Positions 43,499 through 55,657 are shown, numbered from the stretch's first letter. The stretch: DNA of 64,000 bases from Primulina eburnea (GCF_022965805.1 NC_133103.1:53208386-53272385), one strand, 5' to 3'. The notes: generated by a model from the letters alone, not told the origin. Made by a program: numbers and translations.

Positions 43499-44062
43499 AT
43501 GGACCTCCAAAACGTTATAAATGAACTTCAGAGTCAACTTCGAGAAAAGGAGTCAGAAATTAAATCACTAAAAGAAAAAAATGATAAGCTCGAGAGAGAT
43601 AACTACCAATTGGATGGAAACAATATATGTATAGGGGAAGACCTTCGGGAAGCCAGAGTTGAGGAGAAGAAATTACGCGATGATGTCAGACGATACGCTG
43701 CTTATCATCTAGAGTCGGAACGACAGCATGAGATCACCAAACAAGAACTGAAGAAGGCGCAAGATAGGATTCTTACGCTCCAAATCCGAAGTGATAGCCT
43801 TCTCAGTATTCAACATCGTCTTGAGGAAAAGATTGGAGAACAAGAAATCGATGAGAAGGTAAGCCAATCAACAATACAAGAACTGCAAGCCCAAGTGAAC
43901 AACCTTGATCACCACAACACGCAACTGCAGAACTACATCGAGCATCTACAAAATGAGATGGTCAACATGGAAGCACTCATGGAGCAAATGGAAGAAAATC
44001 CAATAGAAGAAGAAGAAGAAATTAACGAAGCTATAGGAGACGGCGAAGTGTTAGATGAATAG
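43499..44062 (+). CDS. G2 ORF2: second coiled-coil protein with acidic tail, unknown
   Basis: 187 codons from ATG 43499 (MDLQNVINELQSQLREK). It is coiled-coil-like through residues ~5-160 (ELQSQLREKESEIKSLKEK at the start, LQNYIEHLQNEM near the end) and then has a Glu-rich tail (ENPIEEEEEINEA). It has the same plan and similar size as ORF1: basic/helical body and acidic end, with a splice-acceptor-like junction just before ATGG. The two may be ancient duplicates, though identity is low. ORF1 and ORF2 are in different frames and separated by 169 bp. No stop or frameshift breaks either one, while the downstream pol has four. I find no known family. A DNA- or RNA-bridging or capsid-scaffolding role is speculation. 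Confidence 0.72.
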   Translation: MDLQNVINELQSQLREKESEIKSLKEKNDKLERDNYQLDGNNICIGEDLREARVEEKKLRDDVRRYAAYHLESERQHEITKQELKKAQDRILTLQIRSDSLLSIQHRLEEKIGEQEIDEKVSQSTIQELQAQVNNLDHHNTQLQNYIEHLQNEMVNMEALMEQMEENPIEEEEEINEAIGDGEVLDE

Positions 44063-44194
44063 GGAGAAAAGAACTCTAGAATAAATCTTGATTGTATCTA
44101 GGATTATTTGATTTAGTCGTTGGTTGTATGCAAAATCTTTTTCAATATTAATGAAATTATTTCTTTGATTAAATGTTATGGCAGACAAATTAAT

Positions 44195-44217
44195 AAAAAA
44201 ATACGTGTTTATAGGAA
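44195..44217 (+). promoter_or_regulatory. Splice-acceptor-like site before G2 gag-pol
   Basis: TACGTGTTTATAG ends at 44,214, then GAAATGG. The upstream run is less pyrimidine-rich than for ORF1 and ORF2, but the TAG/GAA...ATGG arrangement is the same. Confidence 0.45.
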
Positions 44218-46809
44218 ATGGCAGGCAGACCACCCCGAAACAACCGTAACGCTCGGGACGCCAACCAAAACGATAATCCACCACCACCGCCACCACCCAG
44301 AGTAAACCTCAGCCAAGAGGATATGATGGCAATAGCAACTATCGTCGCTGCAACATTACAGGGATTTGTGAATCCACTGGCCAACGCTATCCAACCACCC
44401 CAGGAACCTCAACCTCGTGGGATCAAGTATCACTACGAATCTCTGAGGAGGAATCGAGTTCCAACTTTTGATGGGAACCCAGACCCCGAAGTCAGTCACA
44501 ACTGGCTCAAAAACGTGGAAACACAACTACATTTGCTAGAAATACCGGAAGAATTAAAAGTAGAAGTCGTAACCCCGTTTTTGGAAGATCGAGCTAGGAA
44601 ATGGTGGGAAACTGTGTCGCTACCTTTAGCAGAAGTAGAAGATATCACATGGCCAATTTTCAAGAGGGAATTCCTGAAACAATACTATCCGGCCGAGTTT
44701 CGTCTACAAAAGTTGAATGAGTTTGAGAATTTCAGACAGTCACCAGATATGATGGTAATGGAGTACACGTCAAAATTCAATGATTTGGGAACTTACGTCC
44801 CGACAATCATGTCAGATGAGACGTTAAAAATGCACCGTTTCAAGAAGGGACTCAACAGTCGAATTCAGTCGGCACTGGCAGTGTACAAACCAAGCAGCTT
44901 TGCGGACTTGATGGGCGCTGCAATGAGCGCAGAAACCGATATCAAGCGACGTGAAGAAGAAAACAAGAACAAGAGACCGATGAACAATCAATCCACACAG
45001 AATAATCTCAAGTTCAAGAAACCAAATTATTCAGGAGGGTCCTTCAAGGGAAGTTCTGACAGGACTGGTAACACCGAAGGAAAATGGTGTGATACATGTC
45101 GTCAAAAACATATTGGAGAATGTTATCGGAAGACAGGCGCTTGTTTCAAGTGCGGGAAGGTGGGCCATAGAATTAAAGACTGTCCAGACAACAAGGTCAA
45201 AGGGTCGGGGCCCAACAAACAACATGAGAACAAGACCAATGCTCGGGTTTATGCCATAACCCAAGAGGAAGCCGATAATAGCAACGAAGTTGTGGCAGGT
45301 ACCATCTTACTCAATAAAATGCCTGCATATGCTTTGTTTGATTGTGGTGCCACCCATTCGTTTGTGTCTAGAAGATATGCTAAGAAGCTTAAACTTGAGC
45401 ATGATATTCTTAGTGAACCGTTAAGAGTAGCAACACCGGCTAGTAAAATAATCGAAACTCACAAAGTATATCGAAACTGTAAAATTTGTATCGGCAAACA
45501 AATTTTTGAAGTAGAGTTGATTCAACTCAATATGGTGGAGTTTGACATCATTCTTGGAATGGACTGGTTAGCTAAGAACCATGCCATAGTAGACTGTCAG
45601 AAGAAAGAAATTAGACTTCAAACTCCAGCAAAGAGGGAAGTTGTATATCAAGGGAAATCCAAAGAAAGGAAATCTCTGCTATCTGCCTCGCAAGCCTGGA
45701 AGGCCATAAAGGGAGGAGAAGAGATTTATCTGGCAGTAATTAATGAAGTCAAAGAGGAAGAAGTCCCAAAATTGGAAGATATTCCAATTGTTCAAGAATT
45801 TCCAGACGTTTTTCCCGAGGAATTACCAGGAGAGATACCCGATAGAGAAGTAGAATTTGAAATCAACTTGGCCCCTGATGCTGTACCAATCTCTAAGGCA
45901 CCATACCGAATGGCTCCAGCTGAATTGAAGGATTTAAAGGAGCAACTCCAAGAATTGCTGGACAAGAAGCAGATTCGTCCTAGTGCATCTCCGTGGGGAG
46001 CCCCAGTGCTTTTTGTAAAGAAAAATGACGGAAGCATGAGGCTATGTATCGACTACCGGGAGCTAAACAAGATCACCATAAAGAATAAGTACCCACTTCC
46101 GAGAATAGATGATCTTTTCGATCAGCTAAAAGGAGCTAAAGTTTTCTCAAAACTTGATCTCAGATCAGGTTACCATCAGTTAAAAGTCAAAGCAGAAGAT
46201 ATCCCTAAGACTGCTTTTAGGACAAGGTATGGGCACTACGAATTCACGGTAATGCCATTTGGTCTAACCAATGCTCCTGCGGCATTCATGGATCTTATGA
46301 ACCGAGTATTCAAACCGTATCTCGATAAGTTCGTGGTAGTGTTCATAGATGACATCTTGGTGTACTCACCAAGTGAGGAAGAACATAGTGAGCATCTGCG
46401 TCTTACTTTGCAAACATTACGAGAGAAAGAACTCTATGCCAAATTCAAGAAGTGTGAGTTCTGGCTGAAAAGTGTGGCGTTCCTAGGTCATATAATCTCA
46501 GAACAAGGGGTGTCAGTAGACCCTAAGAAGGTGGAGGCAATTAAAGATTGGCCTCAACCTAAAACAGTGACAGAGATAAGAAGTTTTCTGGGATTAGCAG
46601 GCTATTATAGAAAATTTGTAGAAGGATTTTCGTCAATAGCTATCCCACTCACTAAACTTACTCAGAAAAATTCGAAATTCATTTGGAATGAAGCTTGTGA
46701 AAAGAGTTTTGAAACCCTGAAGACAAAACTCTCATCCACACCAGTACTGATTCTTCCCGAGGATGGTAAGAATTTTACCATTTACAGCGTACTTCAAAGG
46801 AAGGATTAG
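44218..46809 (+). CDS. G2 gag, protease and reverse transcriptase
   Basis: An intact 863-codon frame. Gag begins [14 protein letters not shown], with a Pro run at residues ~23-29, a capsid domain ([14 protein letters not shown] at ~85, RARKWWETV at ~122) and a CCHC knuckle ([14 protein letters not shown] near residue 310). The retropepsin-like domain has FDCGATHSF near residue 375, with Cys at the second active-site position where DTG or DSG is usual. The RT has [10 protein letters not shown] near 610, MPFGLTNAP near 675 and catalytic FIDD near 710. Frame is lost at about 46,789 by a 1-nt deletion, giving a stop at 46,809 just inside RNase H. Gag and pol share one frame as is usual for this clade. 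Confidence 0.95.
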   Translation: MAGRPPRNNRNARDANQNDNPPPPPPPRVNLSQEDMMAIATIVAATLQGFVNPLANAIQPPQEPQPRGIKYHYESLRRNRVPTFDGNPDPEVSHNWLKNVETQLHLLEIPEELKVEVVTPFLEDRARKWWETVSLPLAEVEDITWPIFKREFLKQYYPAEFRLQKLNEFENFRQSPDMMVMEYTSKFNDLGTYVPTIMSDETLKMHRFKKGLNSRIQSALAVYKPSSFADLMGAAMSAETDIKRREEENKNKRPMNNQSTQNNLKFKKPNYSGGSFKGSSDRTGNTEGKWCDTCRQKHIGECYRKTGACFKCGKVGHRIKDCPDNKVKGSGPNKQHENKTNARVYAITQEEADNSNEVVAGTILLNKMPAYALFDCGATHSFVSRRYAKKLKLEHDILSEPLRVATPASKIIETHKVYRNCKICIGKQIFEVELIQLNMVEFDIILGMDWLAKNHAIVDCQKKEIRLQTPAKREVVYQGKSKERKSLLSASQAWKAIKGGEEIYLAVINEVKEEEVPKLEDIPIVQEFPDVFPEELPGEIPDREVEFEINLAPDAVPISKAPYRMAPAELKDLKEQLQELLDKKQIRPSASPWGAPVLFVKKNDGSMRLCIDYRELNKITIKNKYPLPRIDDLFDQLKGAKVFSKLDLRSGYHQLKVKAEDIPKTAFRTRYGHYEFTVMPFGLTNAPAAFMDLMNRVFKPYLDKFVVVFIDDILVYSPSEEEHSEHLRLTLQTLREKELYAKFKKCEFWLKSVAFLGHIISEQGVSVDPKKVEAIKDWPQPKTVTEIRSFLGLAGYYRKFVEGFSSIAIPLTKLTQKNSKFIWNEACEKSFETLKTKLSSTPVLILPEDGKNFTIYSVLQRKD

Positions 46810-48604
46810 GGTGTGTGCTTATGCAAGAGGGTCAGGTAATCGCTTATGCCTCACGGCAATTGAAGCCGTATGAGCAGAATTACCCCACTCATGATTTGGA
46901 GCTAGCAGCAGTAGTATTCGCGCTTAAAATCTGGAGGCACTATCTCTATGGAGTAAAATGCGAAGTTTTTACTGATCACCAGAGCCTTAAGTACATTTTC
47001 ACTCAGAAGGAATTAAACATGAGGCAAAGAAGGTGGATGGAACTTCTCAAAGATTACGATTTGGTAATCAGCTATCATCCGGAAAAGCAAATAAAGTGGC
47101 AGATGCATTGAGTCGGAGGAACCCCGGAAAAGTAAGCTTATCATCATTATCAGTACAACCAAGTCTCCAAGAGACCATCAAACTAAAACAAAGTCAAGAC
47201 ACCAATATCTTCAAGATAAAGGAACAAATTCAGGAAGGAAAGATTCCAGAATTTCAAATTGATAAAGATGGTATCCTTTGGATGAAAGGGCGATTATATG
47301 TGCCAAACATCAACGGAATTCGAGAAGAGGTGATGGCCGAGGCACATAAATCCAAATTTTCAGTACATCCAGGAAGCACCAAGATGTACAGGGATTTGAA
47401 AAATAACTACTGGTGGAATGGAATGAAGAAAGACGTAGCGGTTTTTGTTGCAAAGTGTTTAGTCTGTCAACAAGTCAAGGCGGAACATCAGCGACCTGGA
47501 GGGCTTCTGCAGCCATTAGAAATACCCGAGTGGAAGTGGGATAATATCTCCATGGACTTTGTAGTCGGGTTACCAAAATCGAGGCAGGGTCATGACGGAA
47601 TCTGGGTAATCATTGACAGATTAACCAAGTCTGCCCATTTCTTGCCAGTACGGATGAATTATAACTTGGATAAGTTAGCTACCCTGTATATGGATAATAT
47701 AGTGAAACTGCATGGAGTACCGGCAAGTATATTGTCTGATAGAGATCCAAGATTCGTTTCAAGATTTTGGAAAAAGTTTTCAAAAGGCCATGGGAACCAA
47801 AGTTACGCTCAGCACGGCCTATCATCTTCAGACTGATGGCCAAACTGAGAGGACAATTCAGACCCTTGAAGTCATGTTGAGAGCATGTGCATTGGATTTT
47901 TCTGGAAATTGGAGCGAACAGTTACCTCTGATTGAATTTGCCTATAACAACAGTTATCACAGTAGCATTGAGATGGCCCCATATGAGGCCCTATATGGTC
48001 GGAAGTGTAGGTCGCCCTTATACTGGGATGAAGTCGGAGAAAAAGCTATCACCGGGCCAGAGCTCATTCAAATAACTGTCGATAAGTAGCCATAATCAAA
48101 GAAAGACTCAAGGCAGCTCAGGACAGACAAAAGAGTTGGGCTGATTTGAAAAGAAGGCCTTTGGAACTAGAGATCGGAGAAAAAGCTTACGTCAAAGTCT
48201 CTCCCATGAAAGGAGTAGTTCGGTTCAGCAAATCCGGCAAGTTGAACCCAAGATATGTGGGACCGTTCGAAATACTGGATAAGGTGGGAAATTTAGCTTA
48301 TCGACTGGCTTTACCGCCGGAGATGTCCAGAATACATAATGTTTTCCACATCTCACAACTACGAAAATATGTCCCGGACCCGAATCATATACTTAAAGTT
48401 ACACCTCTAATGATCGAAGGTAATCTGAACGAGGAACTCAAATATGAAGAAGTCCCTATTCGAATAGTGGACACTAAAGACCAAGTGTTGAGACACCGGA
48501 CCATCCCATATGTCAAAGTACAGTGGTCAAACCATACCGAAAGAGAGGCAACTTGGGAACTCGAAGAAAAGATGCGGTCGCAATACCCTCACCTATTTGA
48601 ATGA
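46790..48604 (+). pseudogene. G2 RNase H and integrase with chromodomain-like end, four frameshifts
   Basis: RNase H continues ([12 protein letters not shown] near 46,850; FTDHQSLKY near 46,965). The integrase zinc segment follows (H...H near 47,340, CLVCQ near 47,460), then the core (IIDRLTKSAHF near 47,620; SDRDPRF near 47,740; GQTERTIQ near 47,840), and the C-terminal domain with a chromodomain-like end (VKVQWSNHTEREATWE near 48,520-48,570). Single-base shifts occur at about 46,789, 47,079, 47,771 and 48,087; several lie in short homopolymers. All four fall within 1.3 kb while the first 2.6 kb of pol is intact. They may be real or assembly errors. Confidence 0.9.
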
Positions 48605-48641
48605 TCAAGTTAATGCAAGTTTCGAGGACGAAACTTTCAAT

Positions 48642-48654
48642 AAGGAGGGAGGGA
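48642..48654 (+). other. Polypurine tract of G2
   Basis: AAGGAGGGAGGGA directly before the 3' LTR. Confidence 0.9.
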
Positions 48655-50359
48655 TGTGAGAACCCGAAAATTTCGACCAAAGCAAATCAAGTAAGTAATA
48701 TAAAAATTATTTAAAATGAGTTCAGTAATTTTTGTTTTAACTAAACAACTGGAATAATAACTTAAATCTCATCAAATTTAACTCGAGAAAGTAGATTCTA
48801 AGCTCGGGGATTAGCTCAACAGGAGGTCAAGCTACAAGTAACCGTATCCATTTAAGTGTTGCCAAGGGAGGAGTAAAACCCCAGCTCAAGGACACAATCT
48901 TTCAGCTCAAGGAAGCTCAACCATGTTTGTCCTAAAATGAGAGCTAAAGGATTGGACAAGCTAATGGTGCAAGAAATGATCTTTGAGGAAATCCATGGAA
49001 GAGCTAAAGGATGAGCTAGGAGATCAAGACACAATAATGATGCAAGAAATGGCTTTTGATGCTTGGTATGGAGCTTGAGAATTTACTAGTCTTGACCACC
49101 TTAATGACCACATTTACACTCATGATTGGGCTCCAAGAAATCGGCCATTGGTGGCTAGATGAAGGGCCATTCCTTGACCTATAAATAGAAGACACCATGC
49201 CATGCAAAACCTTACAAATCCAAGCAAAGAATTCGGCCATCATCTTTTCCCCTCACTCACCAAATTTCGGCCTTCACACATCCTTCACAAGGCACGACCG
49301 AAATCAAGAAAAGGGGAGGAAGTCTTGTTCGTGCAGTCCGGAGTTGCGATACTGCGTCAAAGTGCTGCCCGATCAACGACAATAGTTGTTAAAATCACGA
49401 CGAAGTGCTGCCGAAATTTTGAGAAGAAAGCTTCATTCAAAAATCTACAAGTGTAAGTGGGCTTTTGTTAATTAGTTTCTTTCTATTTTGAAACTTGTAT
49501 AACGTATGGTGCCATGCATATATATATTCGAAAATTTCATGATATGCATGTCTATTTTTTTGAAAATTTGGATTATTATAATTTGAAATTTCGATCGATT
49601 ATATGTTTCTTTTCGTACTTCGATGTTCTTGGTTCCGCTCTGTCAGTATGAAATTCTGAAATCTGAAACTCTGATAAATTCTGTCTGGAAAAGTCTGAAT
49701 TCTGTTTGCACTGTTACGACTCAAATTGAAATGGGACGAGAATTGTAGCTCTGTCTGGCCCCCATTGGTGGGTATAAAACCATGTTCTGTTCTGGCCCCC
49801 ATTGGTGGGTATAAAACCATGTTCTGGCCTCACCCCTTAGAGGACTAACATATTGGGGACAATTTGACCATGAATATGAGATGAGTAACAGTGTTGTGTT
49901 TTGTCTGTTCTGAATAATCTGAATTTCTTCTGTTCTGTTCTGTTCTGAATCATTTGATAAGTTCTGTCCTTTGAATCGTTTCTGTCTAATTAAGTTAAAA
50001 ATATTGATTTTGAAAGTTTGTTAAAGAAATGTTTTAAGGACTAAGTTCTATATGTATCTTTGGAATCGATCGACCCCCACTTGCTGAGTGTTTCCCAAAA
50101 CACTCACCCCTTACAATTTCAGATAAAAATGAGGAACAATTGGATGAGGAAGAGCAAAACGCTTTCTGGGGTTGGTGAACCGGAGATCAAGATCAGAATT
50201 CAACATGTTACTTTTCTTTCGTTTCCGCTATTGAAACTCTGATGTATTTTATTCCTTTGTCATTGTAAGACAATATCTCATTTATGAAAAAGACTGGTTT
50301 GATTTGATACGAGGTTTAATTGTTTTCAATTTAATTGTTAAATAATGCCGGATGTCACT
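48655..50359 (+). repeat. 3' LTR of G2, last ~25 bp missing
   Basis: Nearly identical to 40836-42534. The two indels are +1 A near the start and +5 bp in a TTCTG run. It stops at GATGTCACT; the final ~25 bp, ending GGCGTGACA, are absent and unrelated sequence follows. Confidence 0.93.
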
Positions 50360-50439
50360 AACTGAAGAAACAAAAGAAGACGAAGATACATGAGTCAACA
50401 GATAGCAATTAAATTACCTAGGATGAGATTCGCGAACTC
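50360..50439 (+). other. 80 bp remnant between G2 and a solo LTR
   Basis: AT/A-rich sequence with no recognisable feature. With 55202 onward it probably represents distal C3 sequence or older host DNA. Confidence 0.35.
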
Positions 50440-52794
50440 TGTAACGTCCCGAAAATTTTAAGGTCCACGTAAACCACATGCATGCAAGTTATTAAATTTC
50501 GTTTGGATTTTAACTAAATTATTTAATGCACTAAATACTTTTTAATTCATGAATTTGTGTTTCAATTCATGGTTTATTTAAAGTTTCATTCATTAGGATT
50601 CTAAATTGCATTTCGCGGTTGAACGAGGAACGGAGATCGGTGAATTATCAAAAAAAATCATTTTTATTACATGATTATTTTTTATTAATTAATATAAGAT
50701 GTTTTAAATGTATTTTTCAATAAATGGTCTTTGTTGGGTATTTTTACCTGTCAGAGCATATTTTTCAGCGATACACAAATTTTATTGAAACGGGAACTTT
50801 TTGAGGGTTCGGCTATTATTTTCAAAAATTTTCTAACACGAAATATTTTCGAGAGTATTTTTGGATTTAATGGGCCTATTTTTAAGCTTATTAAGCTTAA
50901 AACTTTTTTAAAATTCTTAAAAGACCATTTAGGACCTTCAATCTTGTTAATTAACTATTTAATAATACCTAATTACCATTTAACCTAAAACTAAGCTCTC
51001 ATTCGGCCGAAACCTCCAACCCCACTCAAATTTCTCTCGTTTTCAACAATTCCTCAGCGTAAACCTCAAGAAGGCATCGGCCACCCCATTTTCTTGCAAG
51101 GAAAAATTCACACGACACTTGTTTTTCGATCTCCTCGCGTCTATAACATCAAGGCACGCTTGTATTTTCATTTTTGCATCATACACGCCAATATTATGTT
51201 GAAATTCATGTATATGGTTAAGGATGTAATGATCTATCGTGGGTATTCATTTATGATTAAAGTTTGGTAGGAAAATTGTTGATTTATGCATGATACTCAC
51301 GTTTTTTCATTTTGTGGTGCAAGGGGGCTGTTAGCTACTGCTGCTTGGAGATGTTTACGTCCAGGTTATGATGTTAAAAGGGCGGGAGTTCGGTGGAAAG
51401 TCGAAGTCTAGCGGTGTTGTTGAGAACCGAGGGGTGTGTCTAGTTTGGTTGCACCGAGAGAGGCTTGATCGTGTATGTGAGGGCTTCAGCTGTGCACGGG
51501 TCAACCCTAGCCTTGGACCAGACCCTAATGCGGATGATCCATGGCTTAGTGTGGCTCGAACACTACGGGAGTTAAGGGAGAAGTGGATCGTTGTAGCTCG
51601 AGTCGGATATGACGTGGTGGGGATTTTATTTGGGCATTTCGCGGCTCGTGAAGGGCTGGTGTAGAGCCCATTAGAGTCATAAGTCAAGCTAGGAGGGACG
51701 GATGAGGGGTTGGTGTAGAGCCCAAAATCAGTACATGTAAAATCCATGTATTTATTTAATTGTTAAATTATTTATTTAAGTTAAAATAATTTATAGCGAT
51801 GCATGATCTATTTAATTTACATTATTGTAAATTATTTATGTTTAGGTGATGCACGTTAAATGTTTTCTCGAGTCTCATGTTTCATGCGATTATTCGATGC
51901 GAGATCAAGGAAATGAGACCGGCGATGATTTTGGCAATTTTAAAACATGGTAATTTATTTTAAGTTAGGGTTGGGGCATTTTAAAAGATTTATTTAATTT
52001 TTAAGATTTTAAAAGCCTAATTTAGCTTTTTATGATTTTAAACTTTTAAAAATTTAGTACATGTGCATTTTATTTTAATTATGGGATTTTTAGTAAAGTT
52101 AGTGTTTGATTAACATTTAATTAGTTTTTAAATTTTAATTAAGCAATTTTTATTCCCTAATTACTACCTAACACACGCACACACACTTTAAGACACATTT
52201 TATTCCACCAATTCAGGAATTTTTTTGAGAGCAAAAACCTAAGGTTCCTATTGCAAGAGCAGCCGCCCCTCCTCTGAATATTTTCCAGAAAGTTTTCGTG
52301 AGTTTTCTTCAAGAAATCGAGCAACAAATCGTTGCGGATCAACCTTCGCATCTTCCCTGCTTCGGTGTCGTCGTTTCGGTAACGTTAAATATCTAAAGAC
52401 ATGTATATTCTTTCGTTTATGCATTGATCTTGTCATAGTATTTTTTATGTTTATTATGTATAAAATCCATGTATGTTGTAAAAAGTTTGAGCAAAAATTT
52501 GTTGGATTGGTTTTGAAACGAATTTAAATCTGAAAACTCAAAATTTGCTGTCATTTTAAATACTGTGAATTTTCGGTCGATTTTCTGGAAAAACTTTCAA
52601 CATATAAAACCTAGAAATTTTTGATACCTTCGATTTGAAATTAAATTCGAAATATTTTGATAAGAAATGAGTGATTTATGATTGTTTTCGTGGGACTGCT
52701 CAAACAATGTTTTCCTGAAAACGCGTTCTTGAAGTTTTATTGTTGCAGCCTTCATTGGAGATCGACGGGTGTAGTGATTTCTCGTTAGTTCGCG

Positions 52795-52920
52795 TTTCCA
52801 GCACCTACACGGATCCGCAGCCGGACCCTGGCACCGGGCCGTGCACTTTTTCCTTCAAAATGAAAATTTCCAGCACCTACACGGACCCCAATACGGACCC
52901 TTACACGGGGTCTGTGTCCT
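52795..52920 (+). repeat. Two ~70 bp modules with CACCTACACGGA in N1
   Basis: Each module starts CAGCACCTACACGGA, followed by GGACCC and a G-rich complement such as CGGGGTCTGTGT, so each could fold on itself. The same modules occur inverted in N2 near 57,440-57,625. Confidence 0.8.
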
Positions 52921-53458
52921 TACATGGGGTCAAGTTCCCGAGAAATTAAGAACATTTGGTCATTTTTGGGTGTGAGCATAACTATACGTCTAAGTTATGC
53001 AAGATAGGTATTCGAACTCATGTTAATATGTGCAGCAGTGGCCCCAAGCGAGATCCAGCGAATCCCTCAACGCCAAGTAAGTATGTTCGAAGTGCAAAAG
53101 AAAATGTTTTTTTTAGTTATGCTAAATTACTTGTGATTAAATATGAACGGGTTTGGAAGTCTGTGAACGTGGCCGAGGACCTATCCACCTCGGTAAAGTA
53201 TGACTGGGTTTGATCAAGATTGGAAAGCGGTACAGTATGACCAGGGACCAATCAACCCAGTAAAGTATGACCGGGGATCTTATGTATATGGTAGTGGACA
53301 TCTCTGTCAGCCCAGTACTGTGGTTTAGTCTGATCAGGCGTATTTATGTATGGGTCACTTGCTTTGAAACATATCTCTACGCAAAAAATGATGTTATGTA
53401 TGCTCAAGTATGTATGATGCAAGTATGTTTAAGAAAAGTCTTATGATGATGGCACGTC

Positions 53459-53551
53459 TACGTTTATGCTACTACGTTCAAGTTTCAAGTATGTTTATGC
53501 TATTACGTTCAATCTTCAAGTATGTTTATGCTATTACGTTCAAGTTTCAAG
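53459..53551 (+). repeat. 31 bp tandem repeat x3 in N1
   Basis: Units around GTTTATGCTATTACGTTCAA. N2 has no equivalent array of this size. Confidence 0.85.
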
Positions 53552-54710
53552 TATGTATGCTCTATTTTAAAGATGCATGTGGTTTTATTACATACTGATT
53601 TGTTATATCCAGTTTATACATGTTGAGTCTTTAGACTCACTAGACTTGATCGATGCAGGTGAGGATGAATTTGAGGAGGCTAGGGGTGGGGACCAGTGAG
53701 CCGGCTCGGATTGAGTGGAAGGCTAAACCCGAGGACCACCCATGTTTTAAGTTTTTATGCCATGTTTCAACTACTCTGATTTCACGTTTTTTTACAATGT
53801 TTAAACAAGTATTGTTCTTTAGCAAATTTTGTTGGTGATCTCTTTTAATGCAAATATTTTTTGATGAACAATTGATTTATGAACGAAAATGAAAGTTTAT
53901 TTTTTATTTAAGAAAATTTATTTTTTCGTAAATTTTAAATATTTTAAAAGTACGGTACGTTACAGCCGGAATGGCTGGTAATAGGCTAGGGACGTGAACA
54001 AGGGAAGTGATGTACCAGGGAGCTAGTTTGGGAACCTGCCAAATTTTCTAGCCTCCATTCTAGGAATGGCCGAGAGTTTAGGGGGCTGACCTTGAGGACT
54101 TAAAGGTTGTAGATGAGTGTATTAAGTGTGGGAAAAAGTTGAAAAGAATTCAGTTAAGTTTCAAGCCGATTCGGGTTAAAACCCGGACCTCGGTCCCAGT
54201 TTTCAAACGAATCGTTAAGTTATGAAATGCGCTCGATTTTACCTCTAGAAATGATTATAAATATGTTTTAAGATACATTAAGGAGTTTGGTAAGCTTCGG
54301 GTCAGTTTTTGAGGTCCAGGAGTAAAACGGTAATTTTTGGGTTTCCAGGGGCAAAATGGTCATTTTGCACCCGGGGTGTGATTTTGGTCATGACAGCACC
54401 CTGATCACAAATTTATCATGTTTTAAATGTTTATGTATCATGATTACGATTTTCATGAATTTATGAAATGTACGTTGCATGCTTGCAATTTTTATAAGTG
54501 ATGTAAATGATGATGTTTTGAATGATGATAATTAGTTGTGGCTATCGAAATATAGATGTATATGTAAATGATGATGATGATGCCTAGACACAGTGGATGG
54601 GTAATCATGTCATTGATGTCCGACAGCAGCTGGGTACCGTTGTTCTATGTATGATGGATCCATCGTAAATGATGATGTGCGATAGTCACCTCTAATGAAC
54701 TGAATTCACC

Positions 54711-54770
54711 AATGATGAATGATGAATGATAAATGATAAATGATGAATGATGAATGATGATTAATGATGA
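54711..54770. repeat. AATGATG/AATGATA microsatellite
   Basis: About eight 7 bp units in the right part of the solo LTR. Confidence 0.9.
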
Positions 54771-55201
54771 GCTGTTTTGACACGTCACGATTGCATATGA
54801 CACGTTTACAATAAGCTTTTAAAGTTCATGAAAGATATGTTGAATATAATATTTTTCACTGTTGTGTGCTATGTATAGGTATTTGTTATTTATGGTACAG
54901 GTGTGTTGAGTCTTTTGACTCACTAAGCGTGTGTGATGCAGGTGAGTTTGATGTCGAGGAGGCTAGGGGTTCTGGACTCTGAGTCAGCGGACATGGTGGG
55001 GAGACGACCCGAGGACCTTATGATTGTCCGAACATTTACGATTTTATGTTTTTGAGAGGATGCGAGAATTTTATACGCTGTTTAATTTTACTGTCGATGT
55101 TAGGATTTTACTCGTTTTTACTCCGCTATATTTTTATTGGTAATTTCTTATGATAATTTAATAAATGTTGATATATATATATATAATCAGTAGACGTTTC
55201 A

Positions 55202-55657
55202 AACTAACTTTTACTTATATGTACTTATTTATGGGGAATGTCGATTCTAAATGGTTAATTGGTAAGACAATCGTCAGTTGGTTTTCAAATGAATTGATTC
55301 AATTTTAAACTGATCACTCAGTTACTGACATAACTGATCTTATCGAATAAGTTAACTATTTATTCGATAAATATTCCATATTAAGTGATGTGACTGTTAA
55401 AATTACGCATTTAATTTAGGTCATTCATTGAATAGAAACGTGGTCCCTGATCCATTAGACTTCTATTCACGTTTTCACCGTACGTACATACATATTTACT
55501 AAAATTTATCTTGGACTCACACGTGTCCAAAAATTTGAACATTCACAAACATAAGTAATTGTACCGCATCTTTTCAGTTTCTTCACGAGCATTTCAATTT
55601 CCAGAGCTTATCACACACAAATAGTTCTTCTTCTTCTTCGCAGGTGTTCAATCAGAA
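55202..55657 (+). other. Spacer before accessory ORF, probably C3
   Basis: Non-coding. It has several CAGTTACTGA/AACTGATC words like the rest of C3, an ACACGTGTCC segment also present upstream of the C2 accessory ORF (near 13,060), and a pyrimidine-rich CTTCTTCTTCTTCGCAG ending at 55,643, a possible splice acceptor. Confidence 0.5.

Larger units (their letters stand above)
40836..50359 (+). mobile_element. G2: young Ty3/gypsy chromovirus with two extra 5' ORFs
   Basis: A 9.5 kb plus-strand element: 5' LTR 40836-42559, tRNA-Met primer site 42566, ORF1 42832, ORF2 43499, gag-pol 44218-48604, polypurine tract 48642 and 3' LTR 48655-50359. By eye the LTRs differ by six substitutions and two indels over 1.7 kb, about 0.35%, so insertion is recent. 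The 3' LTR lacks its last ~25 bp and no TSD is left, showing a deletion at the right edge. Chromodomain-like integrase tail and Tekay/Del-type pol. Confidence 0.93.
51714..53964 (+). repeat. Nested solo LTR N1
   Basis: Begins TGTAGAGCCCAAAATC and ends GTACGGTACGTTACA, 2251 bp. Its right ~1.3 kb is the reverse complement of N2 (56407 onward), which confirms the right end. The flanks GTTGG and GCCGG could be a TSD altered by two C-to-T changes. It contains ACACGGACCC modules and a 31 bp tandem repeat. Confidence 0.75.
50440..55201 (+). repeat. Solo gypsy LTR, ~2.5 kb, split by nested LTR N1
   Basis: Begins TGTAACGTCCCG, ends GACGTTTCA. The flanks AACTC (50435-50439) and AACTA (55202-55206) resemble a TSD with one change. 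It is co-linear with the solo LTR at 26529-29264. The right part (53,965-55,201) includes a TGACAGCACCCTG block and the AATGATG microsatellite. The ORF at 51368-51664 and its antisense shadow lie inside a GC-rich part of the LTR and are not supported as genes. Confidence 0.75.

Noticed and set aside
51355..51747. Two opposing ORFs (130 and 98 codons)
   Set aside because: They overlap on opposite strands in a GC-rich LTR segment and have no neighbours or motifs that favour either.
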